NCBI RefSeq assembly: GCF_001434835.1
Contig: NZ_AZDV01000005.1
Location: 248,001-312,000, forward strand
DNA: 64,000 nucleotides
Source of the DNA: Levilactobacillus acidifarinae DSM 19394 = JCM 15949
Lineage (GTDB): Bacteria > Bacillota > Bacilli > Lactobacillales > Lactobacillaceae
Direction: 5' to 3'
Part shown: positions 1-8,733 of the stretch, in pieces
How the letters are laid out: each line of letters opens with the position of its first letter
How positions within the stretch are numbered: position 1 is the stretch's first letter
Translations under genes and position numbers: made by a program
Notes under the pieces: generated by a model
Seen by the model: the letters and a program-made list of their open reading frames with translations, nothing else
What the model was told of the DNA's origin: nothing
The model's database searches: none

Positions 1-1
1 C

Positions 2-793
2 TACACCGGGATGGAAATTTCCTCCGTCTTCATTCCCCGGTTACACGATGCCAAGAAGACCTACACGCGCGGGATTTTCGTTGCGCTGATTGGGTTAGTT
101 TTGATGAACTTGTTAAACGCGATGCTAGTCGCGAACGTTGTTCCTAATGGTAAGATTCAGTTGTCCAATATTACCCAACCAATCTTACTGTGGTGCCAAA
201 TTCTAGGTTGGCCAACGATTATTGCGAACATCTTCAGCTTCATGGTTGTAATTGGCGTCTTAATCCAATTATCTGCCTGGGTAACCGGGCCTTCCAAGAC
301 GATGACGCAGGTTGCGCGGGATGGTCAACTACCGGCAAGCTTTGGTTACCACAAGGTCAACAAGTATGGGGTTTCTAAAAACGTTGTTTTGACGCAAAGT
401 GTCTGCATTTCACTGTTTGCCTTACTCTATGGCGTCATGAAAAACGTGAACGGGGTCTTCTTGACGCTGACTAACGCGACCACGGTTATTTATGCCTTAG
501 TCTACATTTTGATTGCCATTGCGATTATGCGCTTGCGGCAGACACAACCGGATTTGGAACGGCCGTACCGACTAGGAAAATCGGGTAACGGTGTGGCTTA
601 CGGCGTTGCTTTCCTCCTGTTGTTTGGGATCTTAGTGATTATCGCCGCCACGTTATTCGCTAGCGATTTAACTCAGGCCATCTTTGTTCTGGTGATTACT
701 GCGGTTCTCTTCATCATTCCGTTAATTATCGACAAGAACAAGAATGCTGAGTGGGCTAAACAAGTTAACATTGATTTAGCGCTCAACAAATAG
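2..793 (+). CDS. GadC-like APC amino-acid antiporter, C-terminal part (cut by window edge)
   Basis: The reading frame is open to the left edge, so the N-terminal part lies outside the window; the first in-frame ATG at 11 is internal (Tyr-Thr-Gly precede it). About 263 residues remain, with some seven hydrophobic segments. The motif GPSKTM about 100 residues in is typical of the glutamate:GABA/amino-acid antiporter branch (GadC-like) of the APC superfamily, and the tail is charged and cytoplasmic-looking. Such proteins exchange an imported amino acid for its decarboxylated or deaminated product across the membrane. The substrate cannot be assigned without the missing half. An intrinsic terminator follows directly, so this is the last gene of its transcript. 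Confidence 0.8.
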   Translation, partial: YTGMEISSVFIPRLHDAKKTYTRGIFVALIGLVLMNLLNAMLVANVVPNGKIQLSNITQPILLWCQILGWPTIIANIFSFMVVIGVLIQLSAWVTGPSKTMTQVARDGQLPASFGYHKVNKYGVSKNVVLTQSVCISLFALLYGVMKNVNGVFLTLTNATTVIYALVYILIAIAIMRLRQTQPDLERPYRLGKSGNGVAYGVAFLLLFGILVIIAATLFASDLTQAIFVLVITAVLFIIPLIIDKNKNAEWAKQVNIDLALNK

Positions 794-808
794 TAGCTTA
801 GACGCGTG

Positions 809-838
809 AAAGGAGCTTACTTGTGGGTAAGCTCCTTT
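809..838 (+). terminator. Intrinsic terminator after the antiporter gene
   Basis: A 12-bp stem (AAAGGAGCTTAC pairing with GTAAGCTCCTTT) with a 5-nt loop ends in a short T run, right after the stop at 793. Confidence 0.85.
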
Positions 839-845
839 TGCTTAG

Positions 846-883
846 GTTCGGTTGAATACTGGCCATCCCGGGCGCAACCGAAC
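846..883. promoter_or_regulatory. Inverted repeat upstream of nhaC
   Basis: GTTCGGTTG (846-854) is perfectly repeated in inverse as CAACCGAAC (875-883) around a 20-nt loop, between the preceding terminator and the nhaC start. It could be an operator or a 5'-leader hairpin; nothing in the sequence decides. Confidence 0.4.
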
Positions 884-931
884 GACCTTAACTAACGCAG
901 TGCGTTTCTTAATGAAAAAGGGGTGCTTATT

Positions 932-2377
932 ATGGAAGAAAAAGAACCAGAAATTCAATTTACCTTGGTGGAATCCGTCCTAATCATGGTCATCATGTTC
1001 GCCATTCTAGGGGGCATGATTATCGGACTGGAGATGGCACCGCAAGTCCCAATTCTTTTCGTGTTTACGTTACTGATGTTTTACGGCCGGTTGCGTAAAG
1101 TAACCTGGGATCAGGTGTTTGACGGCATCGTCGAGGGCATCAAGCCGGGGATTATTCCCATCATGATTTTCTTGATGATCGGGTTGTTAGTGTCGAGCTG
1201 GTTACGTTCCGGAACCATCGCGACCATTATGGTGATTGGGTTTCATATTCTTTCCGCCCAGTTCTTCTTGCCCACAGTCTTTATTATTTGCTGTTTGATT
1301 GGGATTACGGTGGGGAGTGCCTTTACTACCATCTCAACCATGGGCATTGCCTTCATGGGTATCGGACACATTTTGGGATTTAGCGATGCCGTCACGGCGG
1401 GCGCCATCGTGTCCGGGGCCTTTTTCGGCAATAATATGTCACCCCTGTCGGATACGTCTAATTTGACGACGGGGTTAGCCAAGGTCAACCTTTACGACCA
1501 TTTGAAAAATATGGGAGCAACGGCGATTCCTTCCGCGATGATTGCCCTGATTTTATTCTTCATCGTGGGTCAGTCTTCGGGAACGGCTAATCTCGCCCAG
1601 ATTCAGTTGATCTCGCAACATCTTCAGCAGAACTTCACGGTATCGGCGTGGTCGTTGCTGCCCATATTAGTCTTACTATTGATGGCGTGGCGCCAGGTCC
1701 CCGCAATTCCCACGTTACTCGTGGGCTCGCTAACGGCACTGATTATGATTATCGTGGAAACCCCGGGTTATCGGGTGGCTAGCGTGGGGGACTTGTTAAT
1801 GAATGGGAACGATGCTAAGACGTCCTCGGCAACCGTTAACCGGTTGATGAGCGGTGGGGGCATCAACAATATGTTGGGCTCCGTTTCTCTAATCATTGTC
1901 GCGCTGGCGTTAGGCGGCCTGCTGATTAAATTTGGGGTCGTGCACACGTTGATTAATAGCATCAAGCAGTACGTAAACGCCCCGGGAAAGTTGATTCTTT
2001 TGACTATGTTGAGTGGAATTGGGGTTAATTTCTTGGTGGGAGAACAGTACCTTTCCATCATTCTACCTGGGACCACGTTCATGTCTTCATATGATCGGTT
2101 GGGATTGAACCGCAAATATTTAACCCGGACGCTGGCTAGTGGTGGGGCCGACGTCAACGCCTTAGTTCCTTGGGGCGTAAGTGGAGTTTTCGTTGCGGGG
2201 ACCTTGGGCGTCAACCCACTCGATTACGTGCCACTGGCGTTTTACGCCTACATTGATCCGTTGGTTACGATCCTTTTCGGGTTTACCGTAGTGACCTGGA
2301 AATATCGGCGTCAACGAAAAACGGCGGTAACTACGCCGACGGAATTGGCGCCGCAAGTGGCTAAGGATCACCGGTAA
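932..2377 (+). CDS. nhaC: Na+/H+ antiporter, NhaC family
   Basis: 481-residue integral membrane protein with about a dozen hydrophobic segments. It belongs to the NhaC family, which exchanges cytoplasmic Na+ (or, in some members, malate/lactate) for H+ or Na+. The family-typical stretch FFGNNMSPLSDTSN sits near residue 166 between transmembrane helices. The GTG at 923 is part of the ribosome site (AAAAAGGGGT), so I take ATG 932, 7 nt downstream of it, as start. It is monocistronic: a terminator precedes the gene and another follows it. Substrate (Na+/H+ versus malate-H+/Na+-lactate, MleN-like) cannot be settled from sequence alone; with the antiporter upstream, a role in pH or ion balance is an inference. 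Confidence 0.85.
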   Translation: MEEKEPEIQFTLVESVLIMVIMFAILGGMIIGLEMAPQVPILFVFTLLMFYGRLRKVTWDQVFDGIVEGIKPGIIPIMIFLMIGLLVSSWLRSGTIATIMVIGFHILSAQFFLPTVFIICCLIGITVGSAFTTISTMGIAFMGIGHILGFSDAVTAGAIVSGAFFGNNMSPLSDTSNLTTGLAKVNLYDHLKNMGATAIPSAMIALILFFIVGQSSGTANLAQIQLISQHLQQNFTVSAWSLLPILVLLLMAWRQVPAIPTLLVGSLTALIMIIVETPGYRVASVGDLLMNGNDAKTSSATVNRLMSGGGINNMLGSVSLIIVALALGGLLIKFGVVHTLINSIKQYVNAPGKLILLTMLSGIGVNFLVGEQYLSIILPGTTFMSSYDRLGLNRKYLTRTLASGGADVNALVPWGVSGVFVAGTLGVNPLDYVPLAFYAYIDPLVTILFGFTVVTWKYRRQRKTAVTTPTELAPQVAKDHR

Positions 2378-2434
2378 TTGTAAAGGCTAAGCGATTTTAG
2401 ATGGATTAATTAGGGAATCAATTAGTTAAACTTG

Positions 2435-2468
2435 ACCAGCGACGGGAACCACCGTCGCTGGTTTTTTT
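2435..2468 (+). terminator. Intrinsic terminator after nhaC
   Basis: ACCAGCGACGG pairs with CCGTCGCTGGT across a 6-nt loop, followed by seven Ts. Confidence 0.9.
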
Positions 2469-2630
2469 GCGGTATAGGGTAGCCACATACGGTATTTCCC
2501 GAAATGCTCGTATCATTTGTTTATTAATATTTACCATGCTATAGTTAGCTGAGGTATAGTGTTATCGGTTTCCACTATGAAACATTGACTGAAAGTGAAC
2601 AAGATGATGGTTAACGCGGGAGGGGTTGTC

Positions 2631-4829
2631 ATGCGATTAAAACGATTGAAATGGCTGGGATTGTTAGGCGTGTTGGGCGCGTTTCTTGGCGGTAGTATGA
2701 TGACCGCTCATGCGACGGATACCAACGCGACTGCGGCGATGCCCCAAGGGGTAGGGTCGCTGGAAAACATCTTCACGATGCCTAGCCTTTCGGGAAAGTT
2801 AAGCAATAGTGCTAAATTGATTACGTCAACGAATAGCGAAAACGCGGGGCAACCAGCCGTGCAAATCACGGATGCGAAGAATCAGGTGGGAGCCGTGTGG
2901 TCCACGACCGATAACCTGTTGGACCTGAGCAAGGACGAGACGGCCTCGATGTGGTTGTACTTCGGGGGTAATGCTGACACACCACTCAACGGGACTGGTG
3001 ATGGAATGGCGTTTGTGTTGCAAAACGTGGGACCATCCGCGATTACCAGCGGAATCAGTAGTAAGGTCTCCCCCGGACAAACTCTGGGGGTTTGGGGGCT
3101 GGATAACGATAATACGGCTAGCAATGCCACAACCATTGCGGCGAAAGCCATTCAAAAGAGTTGGGCCCTGGAGTTCGACGAATACGATAACGGTAGTCGA
3201 CAAGGAAACGATAACGGTGGGTTTGACGGCTCTAACGGGGTCGACGGGTCCCACATCGCATCCAATTACCCCGGGGAAGCTAGCAGTTACACGCGGCATG
3301 GTACGACTAATAATAGTAATAAATATTATTACACCTTAAATCATCAAGGAATTATTGGTGCGCAACTCTCCGATGGGGCTTGGCATCACGTGACGTTGAC
3401 TTGGCAAGCCCCTGCGGTCGGTGAGACGGCAGGACGCATGACTTACACCTTTAACGATAAGAATCCTACAACGGGACTGAGTCAAACTGCAACGGCAACC
3501 AAGACCGAAACCGTAGACATTGCCAAGCTGGGACTGGCCCCAATTGCGACCACGACTAGCGCCCGCGAGGTTTACTGGGGCTTCACCGGGTCTACCGGTG
3601 GCGCTTACGCCAACAACGTGGTGGCCTTTGATCAGGTGCCCGGATTGGTGGACGCGTCCGCGGACATGACCATTAAGGACGAAACGTTAGATAAGACGTT
3701 GAAAACAAGTGACGACTACGTCAACGGAAACGATGATCTCACGTATCAATATAATTTAACTTATAATGGCGGCAAGCAGGATTGGACCAACCTTGTGACC
3801 AGTTTGCCGAAACCCGCTGACGTAACCTTCTCCGGCGGGACCATTACCTACGCGGATAAGACTCAGGAAGACTTTACCGCCGCCGAACTTAACAGTGCGA
3901 CGATCACCCACAAGCTCGGCAAGGCCCTATCCGCGACGAACAAGACGGCGACCGTGAAGTTGACCGGGAAGGCTAAGGCGGTCACGACGAATACGCCCGT
4001 CGCTGCGGCCAATCAGTCGTTTAACGGGTCGAATAGCGTGGTGGCAACCGAGTCGCCAGCCTACACTATTTACCCAGCCCGTAGCCTGTATCTGCGGATG
4101 GCGTCGACTAACGGCAGCACGGTCAAAACCGGTGAAAGCCTGCCGTTATCCGGAACCGTGTCGGTCGATAGTTCCGAAAAGCCGGATGATCCCATTGAAA
4201 ATAAAGACGTGACGTTACACACGACGTTATCCAACGGCAACACCATCGATAACTTTACTTTGAACGGGACCACCAGCAATGCTGACGAGGAAGGGGCGTT
4301 CAACTTTCAATTGCCGGCCAGCAAATTGTCGCCGGGGGTCAACCAGGTAACCATGTACGCCACCGACGACCGGGGACATCGGTCCAATACGGTCACGTTT
4401 GATATCGTGTTGAACGGTGAATTGAAGTTTGGGACCGTTAGCCAGAAGAGTTCGTTTAAAGACACCGTGCTGACCGGGAATACCCAGGAGGTTCTCCGAC
4501 AAAACGATTGGCAAGTTGAGGTGGACAACACACTGGGGAGCGGGACGTCCTGGACGCTCCAGGCGGCGGCTAGCCAGTTTACGGACGATCTGGGACGATC
4601 ATTAAGGGGCCAAGTCATTTACGTCGACAATGCGGATCAGACCCATACGTTATCGACGACGCCGACGACCATCATGAAAAAAACGGCGACGCAGGCCAGT
4701 GAAACCACCGACGTGGCGGCCGATTGGACCGATAAGACCGGCCTCATGTTGAAGGTTAACGGCGACGCAATGGCGGGGAGTTATTCCGGTGAGATCACCT
4801 GGACGTTAACGAACAGTGTCCCCTCCTAA
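2631..4829 (+). CDS. Exported WxL-domain surface protein with L-type lectin domain
   Basis: 732 residues. An N-terminal signal peptide (basic start, hydrophobic core, Ala-His-Ala cleavage near residue 28) is followed by a legume/L-type lectin-like module at about residues 40-255; LGVWGLDNDN (about 152) and the acidic ALEFDEYDN stretch (about 179) resemble its carbohydrate/metal site. A long beta-rich region follows, then a C-terminal WxL domain with the two hallmark Trp-x-Leu motifs, SWTLQAA near 640 and ITWTL near 723, ending almost at the C-terminus. WxL domains attach non-covalently to peptidoglycan. The upstream GTG at 2595 lacks a ribosome site; GGGAGGGG lies just ahead of ATG 2631. No other csc-cluster gene (DUF916, LPxTG partner) is adjacent, so this copy is an orphan. 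Likely role: sugar binding or adhesion at the cell surface (inference). Confidence 0.85.
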   Translation: MRLKRLKWLGLLGVLGAFLGGSMMTAHATDTNATAAMPQGVGSLENIFTMPSLSGKLSNSAKLITSTNSENAGQPAVQITDAKNQVGAVWSTTDNLLDLSKDETASMWLYFGGNADTPLNGTGDGMAFVLQNVGPSAITSGISSKVSPGQTLGVWGLDNDNTASNATTIAAKAIQKSWALEFDEYDNGSRQGNDNGGFDGSNGVDGSHIASNYPGEASSYTRHGTTNNSNKYYYTLNHQGIIGAQLSDGAWHHVTLTWQAPAVGETAGRMTYTFNDKNPTTGLSQTATATKTETVDIAKLGLAPIATTTSAREVYWGFTGSTGGAYANNVVAFDQVPGLVDASADMTIKDETLDKTLKTSDDYVNGNDDLTYQYNLTYNGGKQDWTNLVTSLPKPADVTFSGGTITYADKTQEDFTAAELNSATITHKLGKALSATNKTATVKLTGKAKAVTTNTPVAAANQSFNGSNSVVATESPAYTIYPARSLYLRMASTNGSTVKTGESLPLSGTVSVDSSEKPDDPIENKDVTLHTTLSNGNTIDNFTLNGTTSNADEEGAFNFQLPASKLSPGVNQVTMYATDDRGHRSNTVTFDIVLNGELKFGTVSQKSSFKDTVLTGNTQEVLRQNDWQVEVDNTLGSGTSWTLQAAASQFTDDLGRSLRGQVIYVDNADQTHTLSTTPTTIMKKTATQASETTDVAADWTDKTGLMLKVNGDAMAGSYSGEITWTLTNSVPS

Positions 4830-4848
4830 CGACTAATTGAGCACCTTG

Positions 4849-4881
4849 AAGGGATTGAAACGAAATGTTTCAATCCCTTTT
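4849..4881 (+). terminator. Intrinsic terminator after the WxL gene
   Basis: AAGGGATTGAAAC pairs with GTTTCAATCCCTT over a 5-nt loop, followed by TTTCATTTT. Confidence 0.9.
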
Positions 4882-5083
4882 CATTTTCGACCGAGACAGG
4901 AAAACGTGAGAAACTCGTGGTTTCATTCTGGCCGTCGTCTTGGTAAACTAGGAGCGGTCTTTAGTGCTCGAGTTAAATTGTTTATATCGCGTAAGATGTT
5001 CAGCGGGTTTCCTAAATGTGGTACGAAGACCAACCACTGACCACCTTACAGGCAACCATTACTGGAGGGTTCAAGCAGAAGTT

Positions 5084-5923
5084 ATGCGAAACGTTAAGCG
5101 ACAATTGGGGTTATTGATACTATCATTAGTGAGTCTCTGGGGACTTTGGGGAACGGTCCCGGCTCACGCGGCGACGACATTAGCGGCGCAACAACCGACG
5201 TTATTTTTCCACGGCTCAAGCAGCAGTTACAAGGCCGAGGTGCACATGGTCGGGGCCATTAAGAAGGCGGGAATTACCAACAAAAAGTCGGTGATCCGCG
5301 CCAACGTGTCGTCGAAGGGGAAGGTCAAGTTAATCGGCAAGTTGCCGGCAACGGCGAAGAACCCAATTGTGGAAGTTAACTATCTCAATAGTAATAATCA
5401 TTACTACCAAACTTGGGGGCGTTGGGCGAAAAATGTGGTGGTGAAACTCCAGAAAACCTATCATTTCAAGAAGATGAACATGGTGGGGCATTCAATGGGG
5501 AACATGGCCATCATGTACTATCTAATTGCCAACGCCAAGAACAAAAAATTACCGCAGTTACAAAAGCAGGTCGCCTTGGGCGGTCACTTCGACGGGGTGT
5601 TGGGGGAAGACGATTACGCCCACTACATCAAACTGTCGAAGTCGGGCAAACCCAACCACATGGATACGGCTTACCGCTACATGTTGCGGTTACGTAAACT
5701 GTACCCTAAGTCGGCGAAGGTCCTAAACGTTTACGGGGATCTGCACAACGGCACGGATTCGGACGGCCGGGTCAGCAACAACTCGTCCCGGTCGATGAAG
5801 TACCTGGTCGCCGGACGGGCGAAGAGCTACCGAACAAAGCAACTCTTTGGTGCGAGCGCCCAACATAGCCGCTTACACAATAACGCGCACGTCGATAAAT
5901 TACTGATTAGTTTTTTGTGGTAA
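5084..5923 (+). CDS. Secreted alpha/beta hydrolase, DUF915 family
   Basis: 279 residues with a signal peptide ending in Ala-His-Ala (about residue 29). The nucleophile elbow GHSMGN places the catalytic Ser at 137. FFHGSSSSY near the mature N-terminus provides the oxyanion-type HG motif. The acidic residue is probably in GTDSDGR (about 224) and the His in the QHSRLHNNAHVD tail. This is the DUF915 group of exported serine hydrolases common in lactobacilli; the natural substrate is unknown. The longer frame starting at 4964 lacks a ribosome site, whereas TGGAGGG lies 14 nt before ATG 5084. The gene is followed by a terminator shared with the convergent matrixin gene. Confidence 0.85.
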   Translation: MRNVKRQLGLLILSLVSLWGLWGTVPAHAATTLAAQQPTLFFHGSSSSYKAEVHMVGAIKKAGITNKKSVIRANVSSKGKVKLIGKLPATAKNPIVEVNYLNSNNHYYQTWGRWAKNVVVKLQKTYHFKKMNMVGHSMGNMAIMYYLIANAKNKKLPQLQKQVALGGHFDGVLGEDDYAHYIKLSKSGKPNHMDTAYRYMLRLRKLYPKSAKVLNVYGDLHNGTDSDGRVSNNSSRSMKYLVAGRAKSYRTKQLFGASAQHSRLHNNAHVDKLLISFLW

Positions 5924-5929
5924 GTAAAA

Positions 5930-5973
5930 AAACGGACGTCTCCTTTGCCGATTGGTAAGGGGGACGTCCGTTT
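5930..5973. terminator. Bidirectional terminator between convergent genes
   Basis: AAACGGACGTCTCC pairs with GGGGGACGTCCGTTT; A-rich on the left and T-rich on the right, so it can serve both the hydrolase (+) and matrixin (-) genes. Confidence 0.8.
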
Positions 5974-5977
5974 GAAT

Positions 5978-6664
5978 TTAATGGGAATAGATGGCCTTGA
6001 GACTGGTGAGATCCGCTTGCGACAGCTGGGTGCGCCCCTCACTGTACGGGTACATCACGGATTGGTGCGACTTACTGTGGTCCAACCCCAGGGCGTGACC
6101 GAGTTCGTGGATGGCCACCGTATCCGTGTAGGCCTTATCGTAATCGCCGTTGAGGCTGGCGGTGGCGTGGTTCCAGGTAGCCGATGCACCTAGCGTACTG
6201 GTCTCCTCGATAATTTCCGGGCCCCCGTGGCCGAGTTCGACCAGCCGCTGATTCTTCGGCATCTTTTTGTAGTAGACCGAAAAGGTGATCTGGTTATCCC
6301 GTTTAGCGGCCGACCCCTCAACGAGATGCACGATACCGGTATGGTTGTAGGTGTCGACGGCGTCGTTGAAGACGCGCATCCCGGCGGCCGGTAGCTTGGA
6401 ACTAAAATGATAATAGTAGGTTTTGCTCAGGCTGGTGCCTTGCACGACGCTTTCGATGGGCGTGCTCCCCTTAGGTGTGGTGGTGTGGGATTTCGGGGCC
6501 GCGGCCGGCACGTCAGTCTGAGTCCCCAGCGTTTGACTAACCGCCGTTTGCAACGCCGTGACCCGTTTGGTGAGGGCGGGGAACTGGCCACTCCGATAGG
6601 CCACCCCAATCCCCAATAGAATTAACAGGATGACGACCAAAGTCACCCGACGTCCGTGATACAT
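5978..6664 (-). CDS. Membrane-anchored matrixin-type zinc metalloprotease
   Basis: 228 residues. One N-terminal hydrophobic segment (about 8-25) without a clear cleavage site, then a Thr/Pro/Lys-rich linker, then a catalytic domain. The zinc site HELGHALGLDH is at residues 186-196 (His186, His190, His196 ligands, Glu187 catalytic), followed by SVMYPY, the Met-turn expected for metzincins. This is the matrixin/peptidase M10-like family, so a cell-surface protease facing outward is expected. It is preceded by a strong GGGGAAGGGG ribosome site and transcribed divergently from the permease at 6890. Possible targets are surface or extracellular proteins (inference). Confidence 0.85.
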   Translation of the reverse strand: MYHGRRVTLVVILLILLGIGVAYRSGQFPALTKRVTALQTAVSQTLGTQTDVPAAAPKSHTTTPKGSTPIESVVQGTSLSKTYYYHFSSKLPAAGMRVFNDAVDTYNHTGIVHLVEGSAAKRDNQITFSVYYKKMPKNQRLVELGHGGPEIIEETSTLGASATWNHATASLNGDYDKAYTDTVAIHELGHALGLDHSKSHQSVMYPYSEGRTQLSQADLTSLKAIYSH

Positions 6665-6736
6665 GTAACTTCCCCTTCCCCGGTTACCATAATTGTATGA
6701 CTAGTTATACCACAGCCGGCGATGACCGCCTACCGC

Positions 6737-6758
6737 ATAATGAGAAATCTCTCATTAT
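6737..6758. promoter_or_regulatory. Perfect 9-bp inverted repeat in a divergent promoter region
   Basis: ATAATGAGA, 4-nt spacer AATC, TCTCATTAT. TATAAT hexamers occur on both strands at its right edge (6756-6761 on +, 6759-6754 on -), so a bound repressor would block both the matrixin and permease directions. Confidence 0.45.
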
Positions 6759-6889
6759 AATTCGCTTTCACGACCGAAATTAGCGTTACAAAGCGAGTTA
6801 AAACGTGAATTACCTTGAAATTTTCGTTAAATTAGATTAAGGTTAGAAAATTGGAGCAAAAATGAAATTTTCGGTAAAGGGAGTATTAG

Positions 6890-8311
6890 ATGGCAGATAT
6901 ATTTAAGAAAGAATCAGTGAGCACTTATTTGAAAGCCGACGCGCGGTTGACCAAGACCTTACGTGCGCGTGATTTAGTCGCCTTGGGAATTGGCGCCGTG
7001 ATTGGGACCGGGATCTTTATCCTTCCCGGCCACGAGGCCGCGTTACACGCGGGGCCGGCGGTGTCCATCGCCTTTTTACTGGCCGCGTTAGTGTCCGGAA
7101 TCGTGGGGATGGCCTACGCCGAGTTCTCCTCGGCCATGCCGGTGGCCGGTTCTGCGTATTCCTTCGGGTCCGTGGTCTACGGTGAAATCGTCGGCTGGAT
7201 TCTGGGGTGGGCGTTGATCCTGGAGTACTTCTTGGCGGTGTCCGCCGAAGCGACCGGGTTCGCTTCGTACTTTAACAACAATATTTTAGATGCCATTGGG
7301 ATTCATCTGCCGAAGGCTTTACAAGCCGGGCCGATGGAGGGGGGCGTCATCAACCTCTCGGCAACCATCATCGTGTTGGTGATTGCGTTGATTATTTCTC
7401 AGGGCGCTAACCTCTCGAAACGGGTGGAAAACGTGGCGGTGGTGATCAAGGTGGCCATCATCATCTTGTTCATTATCGTGGGAGTTTTCTACATTAAAAC
7501 TAGCAATTATACGCCGTTTTATCCTAAGCAATTCCAGACCACGCCGTTTGGTTTGGGCGGGATTTCCACGGCGGCGGCCACGGTCTTCTTCGCCTTCATC
7601 GGGTTTGACGCCTTGGCGGCGAACTCCGCCGAAACGATTCATCCGGAGAAAAACGTGGTCCGCGGGATCCTGGGAACGGTTCTGGTTTCCGTGGTCCTGT
7701 ACGTGGCCTTCTCGTTCGTCTTGACCGGGATCGTTAACTACAAGCAGTTGAATGTGGATGACCCGGCGGCTTACGCGTTGAAGCTCATTCACCTCAATAC
7801 TTGGAACAAACTGATTACCATTGGCGCATTAATTGGAATCTTCACCGCCATGATCACCATGTTCTTCGGGGGATCACGGTTGGTTTACGCGTTGGGACGT
7901 GATGGCTTGTTACCCGCTAAGATGGGAGAAATCAGTTACAAGCACACGGTACCTAAGAACGCGATTATTGTGGCGACCGTGGTTCAAGCCTTCTTTGCCG
8001 GTCTGGTCCCGTTGACCGAATTGGCGTCGTTGATCAACGCCGGAACGTTACTGGCCTTTGCGTTTATCTCGTTTGGAGTTATCCCGTTGCGGCACCGCAA
8101 GGACATCGTCAACACCGGGTTCAAGATGCCATTGTACCCGTTCTTGCCGATTCTGGCGGGGCTGTCCAGCGTGTACTTCATCATCATGCTGCCAAACATC
8201 ACCAAGGTGTCGGTGGGATTATGGCTGGTCTTAGGCGTCGTGATCTACTTCGTTTACGGGATTCGGCACTCAAAGCTACAACATCCGGAAGCTACGGATT
8301 CTGAGGACTAA
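6890..8311 (+). CDS. APC-family amino-acid permease (YfnA/CAT-like)
   Basis: 473 residues with about 12 transmembrane segments. The APC signature near the N-terminus (ALGIGAVIGTGIFILPG, about residues 32-48) and the region ending in a short cytoplasmic tail match the cationic-amino-acid-transporter-like branch (YfnA). Such proteins import amino acids by proton symport in the cytoplasmic membrane. Substrate not assignable. AAAGGGAG lies just before ATG 6890. The gene stands alone between a divergent promoter region and a strong terminator. Confidence 0.88.
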   Translation: MADIFKKESVSTYLKADARLTKTLRARDLVALGIGAVIGTGIFILPGHEAALHAGPAVSIAFLLAALVSGIVGMAYAEFSSAMPVAGSAYSFGSVVYGEIVGWILGWALILEYFLAVSAEATGFASYFNNNILDAIGIHLPKALQAGPMEGGVINLSATIIVLVIALIISQGANLSKRVENVAVVIKVAIIILFIIVGVFYIKTSNYTPFYPKQFQTTPFGLGGISTAAATVFFAFIGFDALAANSAETIHPEKNVVRGILGTVLVSVVLYVAFSFVLTGIVNYKQLNVDDPAAYALKLIHLNTWNKLITIGALIGIFTAMITMFFGGSRLVYALGRDGLLPAKMGEISYKHTVPKNAIIVATVVQAFFAGLVPLTELASLINAGTLLAFAFISFGVIPLRHRKDIVNTGFKMPLYPFLPILAGLSSVYFIIMLPNITKVSVGLWLVLGVVIYFVYGIRHSKLQHPEATDSED

Positions 8312-8350
8312 GGGATTACTGCTAAATGCAGCGATTATCCTGACATAGTT

Positions 8351-8391
8351 AAGCTCCGAAAAATCATGACGATTTTTCGGAGCTTTTTTAA
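8351..8391 (+). terminator. Intrinsic terminator after the permease gene
   Basis: AAGCTCCGAAAAATC pairs with GATTTTTCGGAGCTT, followed by TTTTTAATT. Confidence 0.92.
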
Positions 8392-8510
8392 TTGAAATCA
8401 GCTTTGAACTTTAATCATTGATTGAACAGGGAATATTGAATTAGCCATGATGGTTAACGTCAGCTGGAAGGTCCGTCAGAAATGGGCTCAGGGGCGAAAT
8501 TTGCTAAAAC

Positions 8511-8645
8511 AAAAAAGTCCTCCGCGTAAACGGAGGACTCAGTGGTGAGGTGCGGCGACCTTCGGAACGCTTGCGCGCCGATCGCGTACCCCCACCGTGG
8601 TTTGGCACCAGGAGCTAGTATCGCACGGTGGCCCCGGGAAGTCAA
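8511..8645 (-). ncRNA. Candidate ~100-nt structured small RNA with own promoter and terminator
   Basis: On the minus strand a promoter TTGACT (8645-8640), 17-nt spacer, GATACT (8622-8617) predicts a start near 8610. The transcript would end at an intrinsic terminator (GTCCTCCG/CGGAGGAC stem, 8538-8517, then six U). Between them a nested fold can be drawn: GUGGGG with CCUCAC, inside it GCGAUC with GGUCGC, inside that a hairpin CGC-GCAA-GCG capped by a GNRA tetraloop. No gene lies downstream on that strand before 8311 (convergent), so it is not a leader. It is not SRP RNA (no GGAAGGxAGCA apical loop). I do not recognise the family. This RNA fills most of the 422-nt gap between the permease and the TVP38 gene. 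Confidence 0.5.
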
Positions 8646-8733
8646 CCCAAAGTTCGACGAGACTTTTCGACCCCTAACGGATTACTTTTGGCCCCAACTG
8701 TGGTAAGTTGAGCTTAGCAACGCAGAAGGGACG

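Noticed and set aside
5413-5726. Overlapping plus-strand ORFs inside the DUF915 hydrolase gene
   Set aside because: Out-of-frame shadows; the hydrolase frame carries the catalytic motifs and signal peptide.
8511-8610. SRP (4.5S/scRNA), 6S or RNase P RNA identity for the candidate RNA
   Set aside because: No GGAAGGxAGCA apical loop (SRP), too short for 6S, and no RNase P core motifs.
8570-8610. T-box reading of GGTGGGGGTACGCG in the candidate RNA
   Set aside because: Only loosely like GGTGGTACCGCG, lacks the UGGN bulge and stem I, and no gene follows on that strand.
8460-8645. A 61-codon minus-strand ORF
   Set aside because: It has no ribosome site, coincides with the structured RNA and its terminator, and its amino-acid sequence is forced by the hairpins.
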